NCBI GenBank assembly: GCA_943736015.1
Contig: OX031070.1
Span: 21,659,673-21,723,672, forward strand
DNA: 64,000 bases
Direction of reading: 5' to 3'
Source: Tridacna crocea
Taxonomy: Eukaryota; Mollusca; Bivalvia; Cardiida; Cardiidae
Part shown: in pieces, positions 1-10,323 of the stretch
Layout of the letters: each line of letters starts with the position of its first letter
Numbering within the stretch: position 1 is the stretch's first letter
Notes under the pieces: generated by a model
Databases searched by the model: none
Told to the model about the DNA's origin: nothing
What the model saw: only the letters and a program-made list of their open reading frames with translations
Translations under genes and position numbers: made by a program

Positions 1-500
1 GTGCTTCAGTGCTTGACGGAGTCGTCATGTAATGCCGATAGTTTCTACATTTGTTGGGAGCCATTGACCATTCTAGTGTCTGTATGGTGGCTCTTGCTAG
101 ATGGCGCTTTAAATAGTGCTTGACAGCGTCGTCATGTATTGCTGATAGTTTCTACATTTGTTGACAGCCGTTGGCCAGTTAAGTGTCTGTATCAGCGCTC
201 TTTGCCAGATTGTGCTTCAATGCTTGACGTTGTCCTCATGTATGGCAGATTGCTCCTACATTTATTGTCAGCCGTTGACCAGTTTGTTGTCCGTATTCAG
301 CGTTCTTGCTACATGTAGATGGTGCTTTACAGTGTTGTCATGTTTGGTCGATAATTTCTAGTATGATTTTGTTTTCCGCCGCTGAACAGTTTATTGTGGG
401 TATCTAACGCTCTTGCAAGAGGATGCTTCAGTGTTTGAAGGCTCGTCATGTATAGCCTATAGTTGCTACACTTATTGTTTGCCGTTTACCGTTGATTATT
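1..500. repeat. degenerate tandem repeat, ~105-112 bp unit
   Basis: About four and a half diverged copies of a unit containing GTGCTTCAGTGCTTGAC, a CGTCATGTATTGC-like block, TTTCTACATTTGTTG and AGCCGTTGACCA. Unit starts recur near 1, 107, 211, 321 and 422. The array begins at or before the window edge. Short ORFs over it follow the repeat and are not supported as genes. Confidence 0.75.
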
Positions 501-813
501 TGAGTGATCGAGGAAGAAATGCAGATGGCATGTTATAGCAAAAATTGCCTTGTCAATTGCAAATGAGAATAACTTGCTCGACGTATGTAAGGTATGGATA
601 ACGTTATAAAGATATACTCGGGTGGAAATATTTCCAATTATCGTTTCCGGCGTACATGCGTATCAGCCTATGTGGTGCATTAGTTGCTTCATCTTTTCTA
701 TCTTGGGCAATGAATTTGTTGCGTGACTATTAGTAAAAGAAAAATGAGTCATATTGAAACGTTTGAATTACTGCCCTTTTGACCAATATTTGATCGTAAT
801 CAAACCATAATAT

Positions 814-1037
814 TTAACACTTTACCGGTCAACTCCCGATTTTAATTGTCTTTTTCTAATGAAAGCTTTTGAAAACATTGTGGAAAAAAGGGAGAAATAC
901 TGGTGAGCAGCATTTTCATCTTTATTCCCGATGTTTTTATCCTTTCGAAAAACAAATTTCACTTTTTGTTTATTTTGTCGTCTGCATGTGCTTTCAGTTC
1001 GAACGGTCTGACATTTTGTCGTTTGGTAAAGAGTTAA
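814..1037. mobile_element. family A MITE copy (TTAA-flanked)
   Basis: The copy begins TTAACACTTTACC and ends GGTAAAGAGTTAA, with the central ACATTGTGG..GAGAAATACTGG hairpin partly decayed. It carries the usual right-side blocks (TCTGCATGTGCTTTCAGTT, ATTTTGTCGTTTGGTAAAG). The TTAA at both ends fits piggyBac-type insertion. Confidence 0.75.
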
Positions 1038-1907
1038 AATCATCTGGACTCACGGTTTCTGATAAACCTTTAACGTGATCTTTGCTTCTGTTGAGATAAT
1101 AGGGCGTTAGAGTGATATCTTAACACTTTTATAATTGGTGATAACGAATCGTAATTTTGCTTCTAAGATGCTGTTTATTTTAAACCTGGGTACATGTGAA
1201 CGAACATCTGTTAGAAAGTAAACTTGTGGTTGAATGCTTATGGGCTTGTATACAATTTTAGTTGCTCTTTCGGTCATTGCAGATTAAGATCTTACTGCAC
1301 AGGATATGCATTTTGAATCTACTGACTGATATTTTTATGGATATTATAACAGAATCAGAGCCATATTCACGTCTGTGATTTTGCTGCTGTGAGGGTCATT
1401 TGCCAGCGTCAAATATATTTATCGGCGAAAAATAAAATATGCATACACCGAATAAGCCATTGACCTTAAAGCTTTGACCTAACAAGAGGAAAGTATATAG
1501 CCAAGATCAGATTTCACATTCTGGTCCAATCTGTATTCGAACCCATAACTCCTTGATTATAAGCCTTATGCGTGACCTCGAACTAAAGTTGCACGGTGAA
1601 ACGGATTTCAGACAGATGGGTCAGAAATGTGATTTTTGTCTCAGGTCAATGTATCACAAGGATATTACAACACTTTCATGTTTTGACTACTTTGTAGAAC
1701 ACATTATTGGTATACGAGAATTCTTTAAAACCATCATACTCTCCTTTTCTCACAATATTTTGAACCATTTCAAAGGCAAATCACACGATATATGAGTCAC
1801 ATTTACATTTTGTCTGCTAAAGCTTTTAATTTACTCAGGTCTAAAATATTGTCTACGAACACTGAATCGTTAACAACTGAGTCGAATTTTCAACAGTATA
1901 GACGGCT
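1038..1907. other. no feature recognised
   Basis: AT-rich sequence with short unrelated ORFs (for example 1553-1795) that show no recognisable protein or splice context. It may be intron or intergenic, depending on where the 5' exons of the Rab gene lie. Confidence 0.5.
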
Positions 1908-2112
1908 TAGCCTTCAGGATGTTTAGCGCAAGTCAAGGACCCTTTGCGGACAGTGTAGATCAAGATCAGACTGCACAGAACGTGCAGTCTGATCTTGATC
2001 TACACTGTCTGATAAGGAGATACTTCTGTCCACGACAAAAACTATGTAATATCAAGATTTTGGTTTTTCCTATCGACTTGATGGTTTTACCGTATTTAGT
2101 AGGTTAAGGGTT
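1908..2112. mobile_element. family C MITE copy
   Basis: It contains a 28-bp perfect inverted repeat (1949-1976 and 1982-2009) around the 5-nt loop AGAAC. The core reads AAGATCAGACTGCAC / GTGCAGTCTGATCTT. The right end reads AGTAGGTTAAGGGTT. The left TTAA end is degraded. Confidence 0.8.
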
Positions 2113-2718
2113 CAAAGTATCCTTGTGAAATAGTGATAATCTTTAAAAAAAACTTGATACAAGTGTGACAAAATAGGGTTTTTATTTCAGAAAACTTACC
2201 AGAAAAAATGTTTCCTGCAGAAGATAAGTCGTTCAGTTTCTGCTTTCTTTCTTTGTTAACATAGCTATGATAGTCACGTGTTTACAGAACGTGGACGATA
2301 AAGAAAGAATTTTGTTCTGCTGTGATAGGTGGTCAGTCAGTATGGTCCTGCGTGCTCTCTTGGTTGAGACTTTGGATCAGGTGTATCAAAATCGTCTAAT
2401 TCATTTCACAAATTTGAGAATTCGTTTCATGAGTTATTCAATTTTCTTTTACTGTAAAAGGTTATCGATATACGCATGCGCAGGCCATCGAGGCTCTTTG
2501 CACATTTATTATATATTGTAACACGAGAACTTACAACTTATATTAATCACCATCGACGCTTGCATCCTAAAAGCCTTCACCAGTACTCGTGCTGTATGTT
2601 GCATTTCTCCCAAGTTTGGGCCCGCTCATCACGGAATTCAAACCTCAAACATTTTGTGTGAAAGGCGGCCGGACTATTGTACTATGCTGTCGCCCACTTG
2701 ACATTTCCTTGAGTAGTA
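2113..2718. other. no feature recognised
   Basis: Noncoding AT-rich sequence. Short ORFs at 2267-2521 and 2476-2661 have no recognisable motif and are not supported. Confidence 0.45.
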
Positions 2719-2921
2719 TTAACCCTTTGACTGCTAAGCGCGACTTGCTGACCTTTTGCGGACAGTGCAGACCAAGATCAGACTGCACAGAACGTGCAGT
2801 CTGATCTTTGATCTACACTGTCCGATAAGGGGATCTTATTTCCCAAAATACAACCTTGAAAAAGCAATGTATGGGTCGAATTGGAAATCTAATTTTGGTT
2901 ATTTAGCAGCATAACGGTTAC
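2719..2921. mobile_element. family C MITE copy
   Basis: It starts TTAACCCTTTGACTGCTAAG and holds the AAGATCAGACTGCAC palindrome. It ends TTATTTAGCAGCATAACGGTTA, so the right TTAA has been lost. Confidence 0.8.
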
Positions 2922-2997
2922 TCATTTGTTCCCTGCATTTCACAGCTGTTATGAAATCCTGTCTTTACAAGTGTTCTTAAAAGTAGAACCTCAATAT

Positions 2998-3450
2998 AGT
3001 CGAATGGCGCCCTGACAAAAAGGGGATTTAATGCAAGCCATCACATTAGGATGGACAGATAAAGTGTATTTTGTTTAACTCATTAGCAAACGACAAAATT
3101 TTAGACTTCTCCAAATCGAAAACATTTGCAGACGACAAAATGAAAGTGACTAAAAATTTGAAGGGTAGAAAACATTGTGGGAAAAGGAGAAAATGCTGGT
3201 TACCAGCATTTTCTGCTTTTCCCACAATGTTTTCCAAAGGCTTCTTTCTCAGAGTTGTCAAAAGTAGTGATTGTGTGGTAATGAGTTAACGACCGACCGA
3301 ATCATAAAAGAGACCATTCCTTTGACAAACAGAAAATTGACCAATTGAAAAAAAAATCGACCTAAGTCAGCCCGCGCAGACTGTGCAGGCCGACATAAAT
3401 CGGTGCGTTTTGCCGATGCATTTTACCCTTTTTTTTCAAAGAGCAGGGTT
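2998..3450. mobile_element. family E repeat, split by a family A insertion
   Basis: The left part (CCCTGACAAAAAGGGGATTTAATGCA...) and right part (CGACCGACCGAATCAT...GTCAGCCCGCGCAGACTG) form one E element interrupted by the A copy at 3075-3289. Other E copies read through this point as TCTAACAACCG. Boundaries are approximate. Confidence 0.65.
3075..3289. mobile_element. family A MITE copy nested in family E
   Basis: Exact TTAA at both ends, terminal repeats TTAACTCATTAGCA and GTGGTAATGAGTTAA, and a central palindrome with ACATTGTGGGAAAAGGAG and ATGCTGGTTACCAGCAT. Two opposed ORFs over it are products of the palindrome. Confidence 0.9.
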
Positions 3451-3463
3451 CATATAGCACAAG

Positions 3464-3860
3464 GTAATTTTTTTATTTCATGCTTTCCGGTAGCATATCG
3501 AGAAATAGCAGTGAAAATACTTTTCGATCTTACACTGGTACCACCAGTGAAAATACCGATTTTCATGTTCTTGTTGCCTAGGTTAATTGCGCGTGCCCCA
3601 TAACCAGATGGAAATATGACGTCATTTACCTTACATTTCCCGCGCTTGACGTAATATTGTTATGCGTTGCTATGCGGGAGGGGTACGCCACGGGGAATGA
3701 CGGAAAAGAACTGTACTGGATTTTGATGAAGCTCCTCCCAGAAATGGTTAAAAGCATGCAATAAATAGAACATTTTTTTTTCGGTGAAAATATTACTGAT
3801 AGTGTCCACTCGATGAAATAAACTTCGATCTTTCACCGAAAAAAAAAAATCCTCTTTATC
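3464..3860. mobile_element. family J repeat copy
   Basis: It starts with TTATTTCATGCTTTCCGGTAG and closes with AAAAGCATGCAATAAATAGAAC, so the outer ends are inverted copies of ATTTCATGCTTT. Beyond this lies a second fold-back block (CGGTGAAAATATT ... CGATCTTTCACCG). Related copies are near 36525, 55190 and 57060. Confidence 0.65.
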
Positions 3861-4159
3861 TTGATGTCATATACCTGTGGTTATAGGAATCTCATTTCCT
3901 TCCCAATTTTACACCGATAAAGAGACGAGGACCAGGACTGGTGGTTTTTGACATTATAATCTACGTCAATGCTCTGCTGAAGAATCTTTCAATGGGGTGA
4001 ACGCTGAGCTGTCACAGTCAAGTTGACTGAGTGTCATATAAATTATACATTTTTTCAAAAGCTTGATAAATTGCAAGAGATGTAATTATAATCTGCGTAC
4101 TAAATAGCCTCGATGGGTTCACGCTTCCGAGGCCAGGTAGGCTGTTAGCTAACCATTCT

Positions 4160-4371
4160 TTACTCTTACGCTGCTGAGCGTGACTCGCTGACCTTTTGCG
4201 AACAGTATAGATCAAGATCAGACTGCACAGAACGTGCAGTCTGATCTTGGATCTACACTGTTCGATAAGGAGATAGTATTTCCCAAAACATAACGTTGAA
4301 ATAGCAATATTTGGGATTTTTACTATCGAAGTGAAAACTTCTCTTTTGTTATATAGAAGGATAAGGTTTAA
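4160..4371. mobile_element. family C MITE copy
   Basis: It carries GCTGCTGAGCGTGACTCGCTG, the AAGATCAGACTGCAC / GTGCAGTCTGATCTT palindrome and a right end AGAAGGATAAGGTTTAA. A shorter, decayed C-like fragment follows at about 4395-4470 (CAGATTGCAAAGAATGTGTAG). Both lie just upstream of the Rab exon. Confidence 0.75.
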
Positions 4372-4574
4372 CCTGTAAGCTACTAACCACAACTTAATGA
4401 CCTTTTATGGCCAGTGTACATCAAAATCAGATTGCAAAGAATGTGTAGTCTGATCATAAATTTGTCACAATGTTTTTTTCTTAAAGTGGTCAGCTGCATG
4501 GCTTTAATTGCAGTTTGAAATGGGGGTGAGGAAGATGCAACAAGTTTATTTCTAAACCGAATTGTCTATTTCAG

Positions 4575-4683
4575 GGCAGGAAAAGTATCGTAGTCTCACA
4601 GCTTCTTACTACAGAGGAGCGCACGGTTGTCTCATATTGTACGACGTCACAAAGGAAAGCTCCTTCGACAATCTAAATCACTG
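4575..4683 (+). CDS. Rab-family small GTPase, internal exon (switch II region)
   Basis: This exon encodes about 36 residues of a Rab-type GTPase, a membrane-traffic switch protein. It is bounded by a good acceptor (TTGTCTATTTCAG before 4575) and donor (CTG|GTAAGT at 4684). The translation begins within the Gly of the G3 motif, giving GQEKYRSLT, then YYRGA (exact Rab signature RabF4) and LILYDVT (RabF5), and ends NLNHW with the Trp codon split by the intron. The LTxSYYRGAxG..LYDVT pattern is nearest to Rab18 by eye, but subfamily assignment is uncertain. The frame continues exactly into 6546-6864. The upstream exons with the P-loop and switch I were looked for in 1-4574 and not recognised; they may lie before the window. 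Confidence 0.85.
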
Positions 4684-4706
4684 GTAAGTCACTTTACATG
4701 TGCTTT

Positions 4707-4927
4707 TCCTTAGACGACAAAATTTTCACACTTGTCCAAATTCAATGCATTTGCAGAGGAAAAATTCAATGTGGCACAAAAACTGGCGTTCGTCCTTGAA
4801 AGGGTAAATAACATTGTGGGAAAAGGAGAAAACACTGGTTTCTAGTATTTTCTCCATTTCCCACAACGATTTCCAAAGTGTTCTTTCACAGAGTCCTTAT
4901 ACTCGATATTGTGTGGCAAAGGGTTAA
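4707..4927. mobile_element. family A MITE copy in the Rab intron
   Basis: It has CATTGTGGGAAAAGGAGAAA, a decayed centre (ACTGGTTTCTAGT) and the right end GTGTGGCAAAGGGTTAA. The left TTAA is lost. It lies in the 1862-bp intron between the two Rab exons. Confidence 0.7.
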
Positions 4928-5139
4928 TTCTCTTTTTCTCTTTTCGATGATTTCTGTCCCTTTTCTAGACAAACAATTGTAGTCACACTGATGTATCGTT
5001 TGCAATGCTCCCATTTGAGACAAGAGTTAAATTTGCGTCTTCTGGTTAAAAAGTTAACAGTTTGGACAGCCAATCCTACTTGATCCTGACCGATTTGAAA
5101 GAGACAGCAGTTTTTCCTGGTTGAAACACTTATTTCACT

Positions 5140-5349
5140 TCAGCCATAAAACACTTTACCAGTGAAATGAAACCTTCAAAGCGATAATCAAATTGCCAAA
5201 TTTTGCTGTTCAAAGTTAAGCTGCAGGAGAAGGATATCTCCTCATCGGACAGTGCAGATCCAAGATCAGACTGCACATTCTGTGCAGTCTGATCTTGGAT
5301 CTACACGGTCCGCCAAAGGTCTTTGAATCGGGCTTAGCGGCCTAAAGTT
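5140..5349. mobile_element. family C MITE copy, inverted, in the Rab intron
   Basis: It contains TCGGACAGTGCAGATCCAAG, the palindrome with loop ATTCT in place of AGAAC, then GGTCCGCC and CGGGCTTAGCGGCCTAAAG. Orientation is opposite to the copies at 1908 and 2719. Ends are degraded. Confidence 0.7.
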
Positions 5350-5735
5350 TAGACCCATCTGCTCTTTATGTACGTTTTTATCTTTTCTGATGTGAACTAC
5401 CCAATAATGTTTTGTGATGTAAACTACCCATTATTCTTCACGATATCAATTTTTATCGCATGTAGTAAATATTTACTTCTACCTTTCGTCCCATGAAATG
5501 AAAAGCTGTGCTTATGTAACAGCCATATATCACTGTGAAGTGGGACATACTTCATTTAGAATGGCGATCAGCATTTTTATTAGAAACACTTGACGTTGTT
5601 TTTTTCCTGAACTTTGTCGTCGTCAGCAGTCACCTTTTTTTCCAAGAATCGAAACTTGTTAGGATTTTTTTTGAATGATATTCTATGCAGATTTCAATGG
5701 CATTACTGTCATATTACACAGGCAGCTCACACATT

Positions 5736-5828
5736 CTTGTTACCAGCATTTTGTCTTTTTCCCAAGATGTTTTCAAAAGTTTTTTTTTCTCTTGGTCGTG
5801 AAAATCAGGGATTGTTTGGGAAAGGGTT
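5736..5828. mobile_element. family A half-copy in the Rab intron
   Basis: Only the right half remains: TTACCAGCATTTTGTC, TTTTCCCAAGATGTTTTC, then GATTGTTTGGGAAAGGGTT. Nothing else is recognised between 5350 and 6236. Confidence 0.55.
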
Positions 5829-6236
5829 GAACAAGTTCCGTCGTTATAACAGCCTTATTGTTCTACGTTAGACAACTCTTCTTATTGAATTTTATTCTCA
5901 AAAACAGGAGTAATCTCCCTTCTTGATATCAAAAAAGTTAACTTTCAAGCCTCGACCATTTGTTTTTTTGAAATGTATGAGAACTCTTATGGGTAACAGC
6001 AAAATTTATCCTTTTGTCCTTTTTTTACACTGTATACGTATGTTTTGACCCCTAGGTCACAGACGTCATTGTTTATAACATTGTGGCATTTTAAATTGTC
6101 TCTTAGTTTCTGGATGTAACAGTTCACAGTTTATTGATGAGTTCTATTTCACAATACATGACGAAAGGTATGCATACAATGCAATGTATTGATCATTGGT
6201 TCATGTGGATTTATCATATTTCACAAAGTTTTCCAG

Positions 6237-6465
6237 TAAGTGCCAAGTTTGATCTCTTTAGAAAATCTAAAAAAATAGATTTGTCCAAATTCATAGCATT
6301 TGCAGGCAAACAAATTAAATTAAATGTCGCCAAAATAGAAAGGGGAGAAAGCATTGTTGATACTGAGAAAATGCTGGCCACCATCATTTTCTGCTTTTCC
6401 AACGATGTTTCGAAGAAAGGTTAGTCTTTGTCAGCCTCGGAATTGTGTCGTTTGGAATTAAATGT
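6237..6465. mobile_element. family A MITE copy in the Rab intron
   Basis: Family blocks TTGTCCAAATTCATAGCATTTGCAG, GAAAATGCTGGCCACCATCATTTTC and a terminal TTTGGAATTAAAT are present, so the right TTAA survives in modified form. The ORFs at 6134-6424 (+) and 6214-6402 (-) are read-through of this fold-back. Confidence 0.65.
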
Positions 6466-6545
6466 TTTCCATAGTGCAAGATATAAATCCCCTGAAAGAA
6501 ATTACATTATTTGCAGTTTAAGCATGACCTCTTTTCTGTTTGTAG

Positions 6546-6864
6546 GCTTCATGATCTGAAAGAATATACCTCCCAACCGGAAATCTCCACAATTATCGTC
6601 GGTACCAAATGTCACGTGCCAGAAGACAAACGGGAAGTGACGTATGAACGCGCACAAAAGTACGCCGAGAGCGTCAATTTACCCTACATGGAAGTAAGCG
6701 CTGAGGAGGGGATCAACATTACAGAAGTGTTTGAAAAACTAGCTGATCTGATCATTGAATCGTTAAACAAAGACGCAATGCTTGGACCTATACAACCGAA
6801 CGGTCCGCATGTTGTTCTCGATTCTAAAACATCGAAAAAGAAGCAGCAGTGGTGTTCGTGCTAA
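6546..6864 (+). CDS. Rab-family small GTPase, terminal exon with degenerate G4/G5
   Basis: The acceptor (TTTGTAG before 6546) joins in frame to the preceding exon, completing the split Trp and continuing LHDLKEY. The exon supplies the last 106 residues of the GTPase and stops at TAA (6862-6864). The G4 guanine-specificity motif, normally NKxD after a hydrophobic strand, reads TKCH within STIIVGTKCHVPEDKREV. G5, normally ETSAK, reads EVSAE. The normal Rab helix (ITEVFEKLADLIIESL) and a hypervariable tail follow. The protein ends WCSC, a CXC double-geranylgeranylation signal for membrane anchoring, so the tail looks functional. The open frame suggests a divergent, perhaps nucleotide-altered Rab rather than a dead copy. 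The 5' exons are unseen. Confidence 0.85.
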
Positions 6865-7042
6865 GACTTTCACATTGGATGCTTCTTTTCTTCCTGATAG
6901 TCATCTCAGTTTGCCAAAAGCTTTGCTGTGTAAAATTGTGCATTAGTAGCAGTAGTCGTGACTAGTGCTTCATTTTTTTACAGTTTCGTACTTGCTGATA
7001 AGAATTGACCTTGTAAAAGGACTTCAGCTATTTTTATGGCGC

Positions 7043-7048
7043 AATAAA
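7043..7048 (+). promoter_or_regulatory. candidate polyadenylation signal of the Rab gene
   Basis: AATAAA lies 180 bases after the Rab stop codon in AT-rich sequence. It would give a 3' UTR of about 200 bases. No competing canonical hexamer was noticed between the stop and this site. Confidence 0.55.
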
Positions 7049-7303
7049 ACATGCATTTTTTCACAGAGACGCCACCACACGAAAGAATTGTGAACAGATC
7101 TAGTACAGAAGGAAACTTATTTCAAAAGATACAGAAAGCGACTTTGAAAACTGGTCAACGACTTGAAATAGTTTTCAAAGCGCTGTCTTGTGTAGAGGAG
7201 CAACCGTAACAGTTTTCTCTGGTAACCCAGAGGTTACATAGCCTCAATGGTTTCAGTATTTTTGTCTTTTACCGATACCAGGGGCATAACATTCATTTAT
7301 GTG

Positions 7304-7512
7304 CTGAATGGCTCGCAACGTGCGAAAAAGGCATTCGGTCATTTGCGTAAAGTGCCGTCTCGGATCAGCCTGCGCAGTCCGCGCAGGCTGATCCGAGACG
7401 GCACTTTACGATTTACATTGAAGTCTGCGCTATAGTTGACTTGTGCAAAAAAAGACAATTACATGAAAACGGAAAGTGTCATCTCGGATTAGCCTGAGTG
7501 GGCTGTCGAGAG
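7304..7512. mobile_element. family D fold-back element (right end lost)
   Basis: It begins TGAATGGCTCGCAACGTGCG, followed by GGCATTCGGTCATTTG. A perfect 30-bp inverted repeat at 7346-7375 and 7381-7410 surrounds the loop AGTCC. A second half hairpin (GTGTCATCTCGGATTAGCCTG) remains at about 7478-7500, but the closing terminal repeat is gone. Confidence 0.8.
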
Positions 7513-7569
7513 CGATGTGAGATAAAGTCTATATTACAAGCTTTGAATACTGTGGCTTTAAGTAGGACT

Positions 7570-7781
7570 CTAACCTTTATCCTGCTATGAGTTAAATTAA
7601 ACTTTCAAGCCAGCAATAAAAATTCGTATAAGGCTACTTCAAATTTGTTTATTGAAGAAATAGTATCTCCTTATCGGATTGTGTAGATCCAAGATCAGAC
7701 TGCGAGTTCTGTGCAGTCTGATCTTGACATACACTGTCCACAAGAAGTCAGTGAGTTGCGCTGAGCAGCCAAAGAGTTAAG
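7570..7781. mobile_element. family C MITE copy, inverted
   Basis: It opens ACCTTTATCCTGCTATGAG, then has ATCTCCTTATCGGATTGTG, the AAGATCAGACTGC..GCAGTCTGATCTT core and GCGCTGAGCAGCCAAAGAGTTAA. Confidence 0.75.
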
Positions 7782-7858
7782 AGTCCATTACGCTTTATCA
7801 AATATGAAGTATCCCAATTAATTGATGTCAAATCTAGGCGTCTTGGGCTTTATAAATG

Positions 7859-8055
7859 TATCATATCGGCATAATCCGACATTTATCCACGGGTTATATG
7901 GTCATGATCTGCACATTGTTGGAATATCCGACTGCTTTCGGCATATTTCGTATATGGTCGGAAATTCCGATTCCTTTCGGCAGATTACGTGCATGGTCGA
8001 AACATCCAATCACTTTTAGTAAAATTTATTCTTTACATGGTCGAACCGACCTACT
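7859..8055. repeat. short degenerate tandem repeat, ~40-55 bp
   Basis: Blocks of the form CGGCATATT.CGTATATGGTCGGAAATTCCGATT recur, with ATGGTC at about 7898, 7953, 7993 and 8037. Unit length is uneven. The two overlapping + strand ORFs here are repeat-derived. Confidence 0.5.
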
Positions 8056-8331
8056 GAATTTGGTACATTCCGTACATGGGTGTGAGTTATGACAGTCATA
8101 AAGTGAATGAGACAAAAGCAGGCGGTGAGCATAATGTGCTCTGAAAATTGACGATTGAAATAGGCCCCGAAATAAGTGATGTCAACTTAATATGGTCAAA
8201 CAATGTCGTTGAAAAGCTCATAAAGTCAACGCACACCAGTATGCTTGATGCATTCATTGAATGATGTTTTATGCCGCTTTAGACTTTATTTCTGTAATAT
8301 CACAGAATCATTTCACAAATTGAACATGGAT

Positions 8332-8561
8332 TTAACTCATTACCAAACGACAATATTTTAGGCTTGTCCAAATTGAAAGCATTCGCAGAGGACAAAATAA
8401 AAGTGACTGAAAATTTGAAATTTGTTTTGTGAAGGGTAGAAAACATTGTGGGAAAAGGAGAAAATGCTGGTTACCAGCATTTTCTCCTTTTCCCACAATG
8501 TTTTCTAAAGGCTTTTTCTCTCAGGGGCGTCAAAAGTAGGGATTGTGTGGTAATGGGTTAA
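8332..8561. mobile_element. family A MITE, best-preserved copy
   Basis: Exact TTAA ends, terminal repeats TTAACTCATTACCA and TGGTAATGGGTTAA, and a 65-bp perfect palindrome at 8440-8504 (32-bp arms, single central T at 8472). The ends (CCC/GGG-like next to TTAA) resemble piggyBac MITEs. There is no coding capacity. Confidence 0.92.
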
Positions 8562-8814
8562 GAGGCAGATGCTGGCATTTTCAAGAAAAAAAAAGACAGT
8601 AGATTGAGTTCTTTTACAAATCTTGTGTACCAGCAGCTCTTATTAATGGTATAAGCAATCGAAATTGTGTTACACATTTTCCAAGACATGTCCGTCCGAG
8701 CCATCTTTTCGAACTTGCCGATTTTTCTTTTTTCGAATTGTCACTTGTATGTGTTAGTGTTTTGTTGTAATCACAGTTGATCCGGTAAAGGGACCATCTG
8801 AATTAAGCAACAAC

Positions 8815-9045
8815 TTTTTGAACTCTATACCAAACGAAAACATTTTCTCTAGATTTAAATTGAAGGAGTATCTGCTGGCTTCTTAGTTATCGTTAGATAA
8901 AAAAAATAATAAATTGTCTAAAATGATAAAAACATGGTGGGATGAGAAAGTAATTCTGAAAATTAGCACACCTTCCTTTTCCACAATATTTTGGAAAGCT
9001 TTATTTCTCGGAGTCATTGTGTTGGACTGTAAAGTAAAGGGCGTG
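8815..9045. mobile_element. family A remnant
   Basis: Recognisable but strongly decayed: TATACCAAACGAAAACATTTTC, CCTTCCTTTTCCACAATATTTT and TTTCTCGGAGTCATTGTG. No TTAA end survives. Confidence 0.45.
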
Positions 9046-9233
9046 ATGTATGATTTAACTCTGCGTTTATCATTGATTCAAAAGAACTGAATAGAACTTG
9101 TATTTAAAGATCACTTGCTGTAAGAAAACGCCGCGTTTCCTGTTGTCTTTGGATGGTCTCTAAGAACAGATACAACTATTTTCCCTAAAAATGGTGCTGT
9201 CAGTGTTATTAGCGAAAGTAAACAGTGTTGCAT

Positions 9234-9462
9234 TTAACGCTCTCCCAAACGGCAAAATTTGGACCAGAAACAAATGAAATCATTTTGCAGGTGACAAATT
9301 AACAGTTGTTAAAAAGATGATTTTTCTACATGATAGGGTAGAAAGCATTGTGTGAAAAGGAGAAAATGCTGGTTACCAGCATTTTCTCCTTTTCTCACAA
9401 TGTTTTCAAAAGGCTTCTATTCCTGACTCGTAAAAACCAGGGATTTTTTGGGAAAGGGTTAA
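9234..9462. mobile_element. family A MITE copy
   Basis: TTAA at both ends, left TTAACGCTCTCCCAAACG, right TTGGGAAAGGGTTAA. The central palindrome GTGTGAAAAGGAG...TTTCTCACA shows paired changes in both arms relative to the 8332 copy. Confidence 0.88.
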
Positions 9463-9527
9463 GCACATTGCTCAACGCAGGTGAAATCAAACTCTTTCAA
9501 CACGATTCCAAATTCTATTGACCCTGG

Positions 9528-9598
9528 AAGAGGCTTTTTTTTGAAAACATTATTAGAAAAGGAAAAAATGCTTGTCATTGACAATTTATTCATTTCTC
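9528..9598. mobile_element. family A half-copy
   Basis: Sequence GAGGCTTTTTTTTGAAAACA and GAAAAGGAAAAAATGCTTG is a left-half remnant of family A ending directly at the TTAA of the next copy. Confidence 0.5.
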
Positions 9599-9820
9599 TT
9601 AACTCTTTACCAGACGACAAAATTATAGGCTTGTCCAAATCGAAAGAATATGCAAACGATGAAATGAAAATAGCTAAAAATTTGAAATTTGTTTTGCGAA
9701 GTAACATTGTGGAAAAGGAGACAGTGCTGGTTACCAGCATTTTCTCCTTTACCCACATTGTTTTCTGAAGGCTTCTTTCTCGGGGTCGTCAAAAGTAGGG
9801 ATTGTGTGGTAATTGGTTAA
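9599..9820. mobile_element. family A MITE copy
   Basis: TTAA ends with TTAACTCTTTACCAGACG on the left and TGTGGTAATTGGTTAA on the right. The central hairpin is intact except for a shortened left arm. Three opposed ORFs here are palindrome read-through. Confidence 0.88.
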
Positions 9821-10137
9821 TTTGATACGTGTACACCTTTACACAGAACAGAAAAATATCTTTAAATGAACCAAATTGTAAATGTTTATCACGAAGACGG
9901 GTCTAAAATTTGATTGGAAGAATACCTTTAACTAATCGGGGTTAGTCAATGTTGGGATTGGTGGATGAAAATACATGAAAATATTGTGGAACTTTGCGAA
10001 ATTGCTCATTACGAAGTATTCATCAGCCTGTCTCAATATTGATGGTGTGATGCTAGACCAGAAAATTCGTCATTCAGATTTTTTTTGTTCACAATATCCA
10101 ACCATTTTGTAAATAAGTATGTTGCTATTATTTGCTT

Positions 10138-10138
<1 letters not shown>
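9821..10138. other. no feature recognised
   Basis: AT-rich noncoding stretch between a MITE and a simple repeat. Confidence 0.5.
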
Positions 10139-10218
<80 letters not shown>

Positions 10219-10272
10219 GAGAGACAGACAGACAGAGAGGGAGAGAGAATGAAAGAGAGAGAGCGAGACAGA
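10139..10272. repeat. (GA)n / (CAGA)n microsatellite
   Basis: Compound simple repeat made of GA dinucleotides and GACA tetranucleotides. Confidence 0.95.
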
Positions 10273-10323
10273 GGTGCAAGTTCAATCAAAATACCTCAAT
10301 ACTGTTAAATGTTATTATTTATG

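Noticed and set aside
1-4574. First exons of the Rab gene
   Set aside because: No GxxxxGK[ST] P-loop or switch I exon could be read in any frame. GKS at about 1774 (KGKSHD) lacks the preceding glycine and any Rab context.
6134-6424. Opposed ORFs within the Rab intron
   Set aside because: They read through a family A fold-back, whose two arms produce open frames on both strands.
9459-9792. Cluster of opposed 61-99 aa ORFs
   Set aside because: All lie in adjacent family A copies; the text is shared with other A loci.
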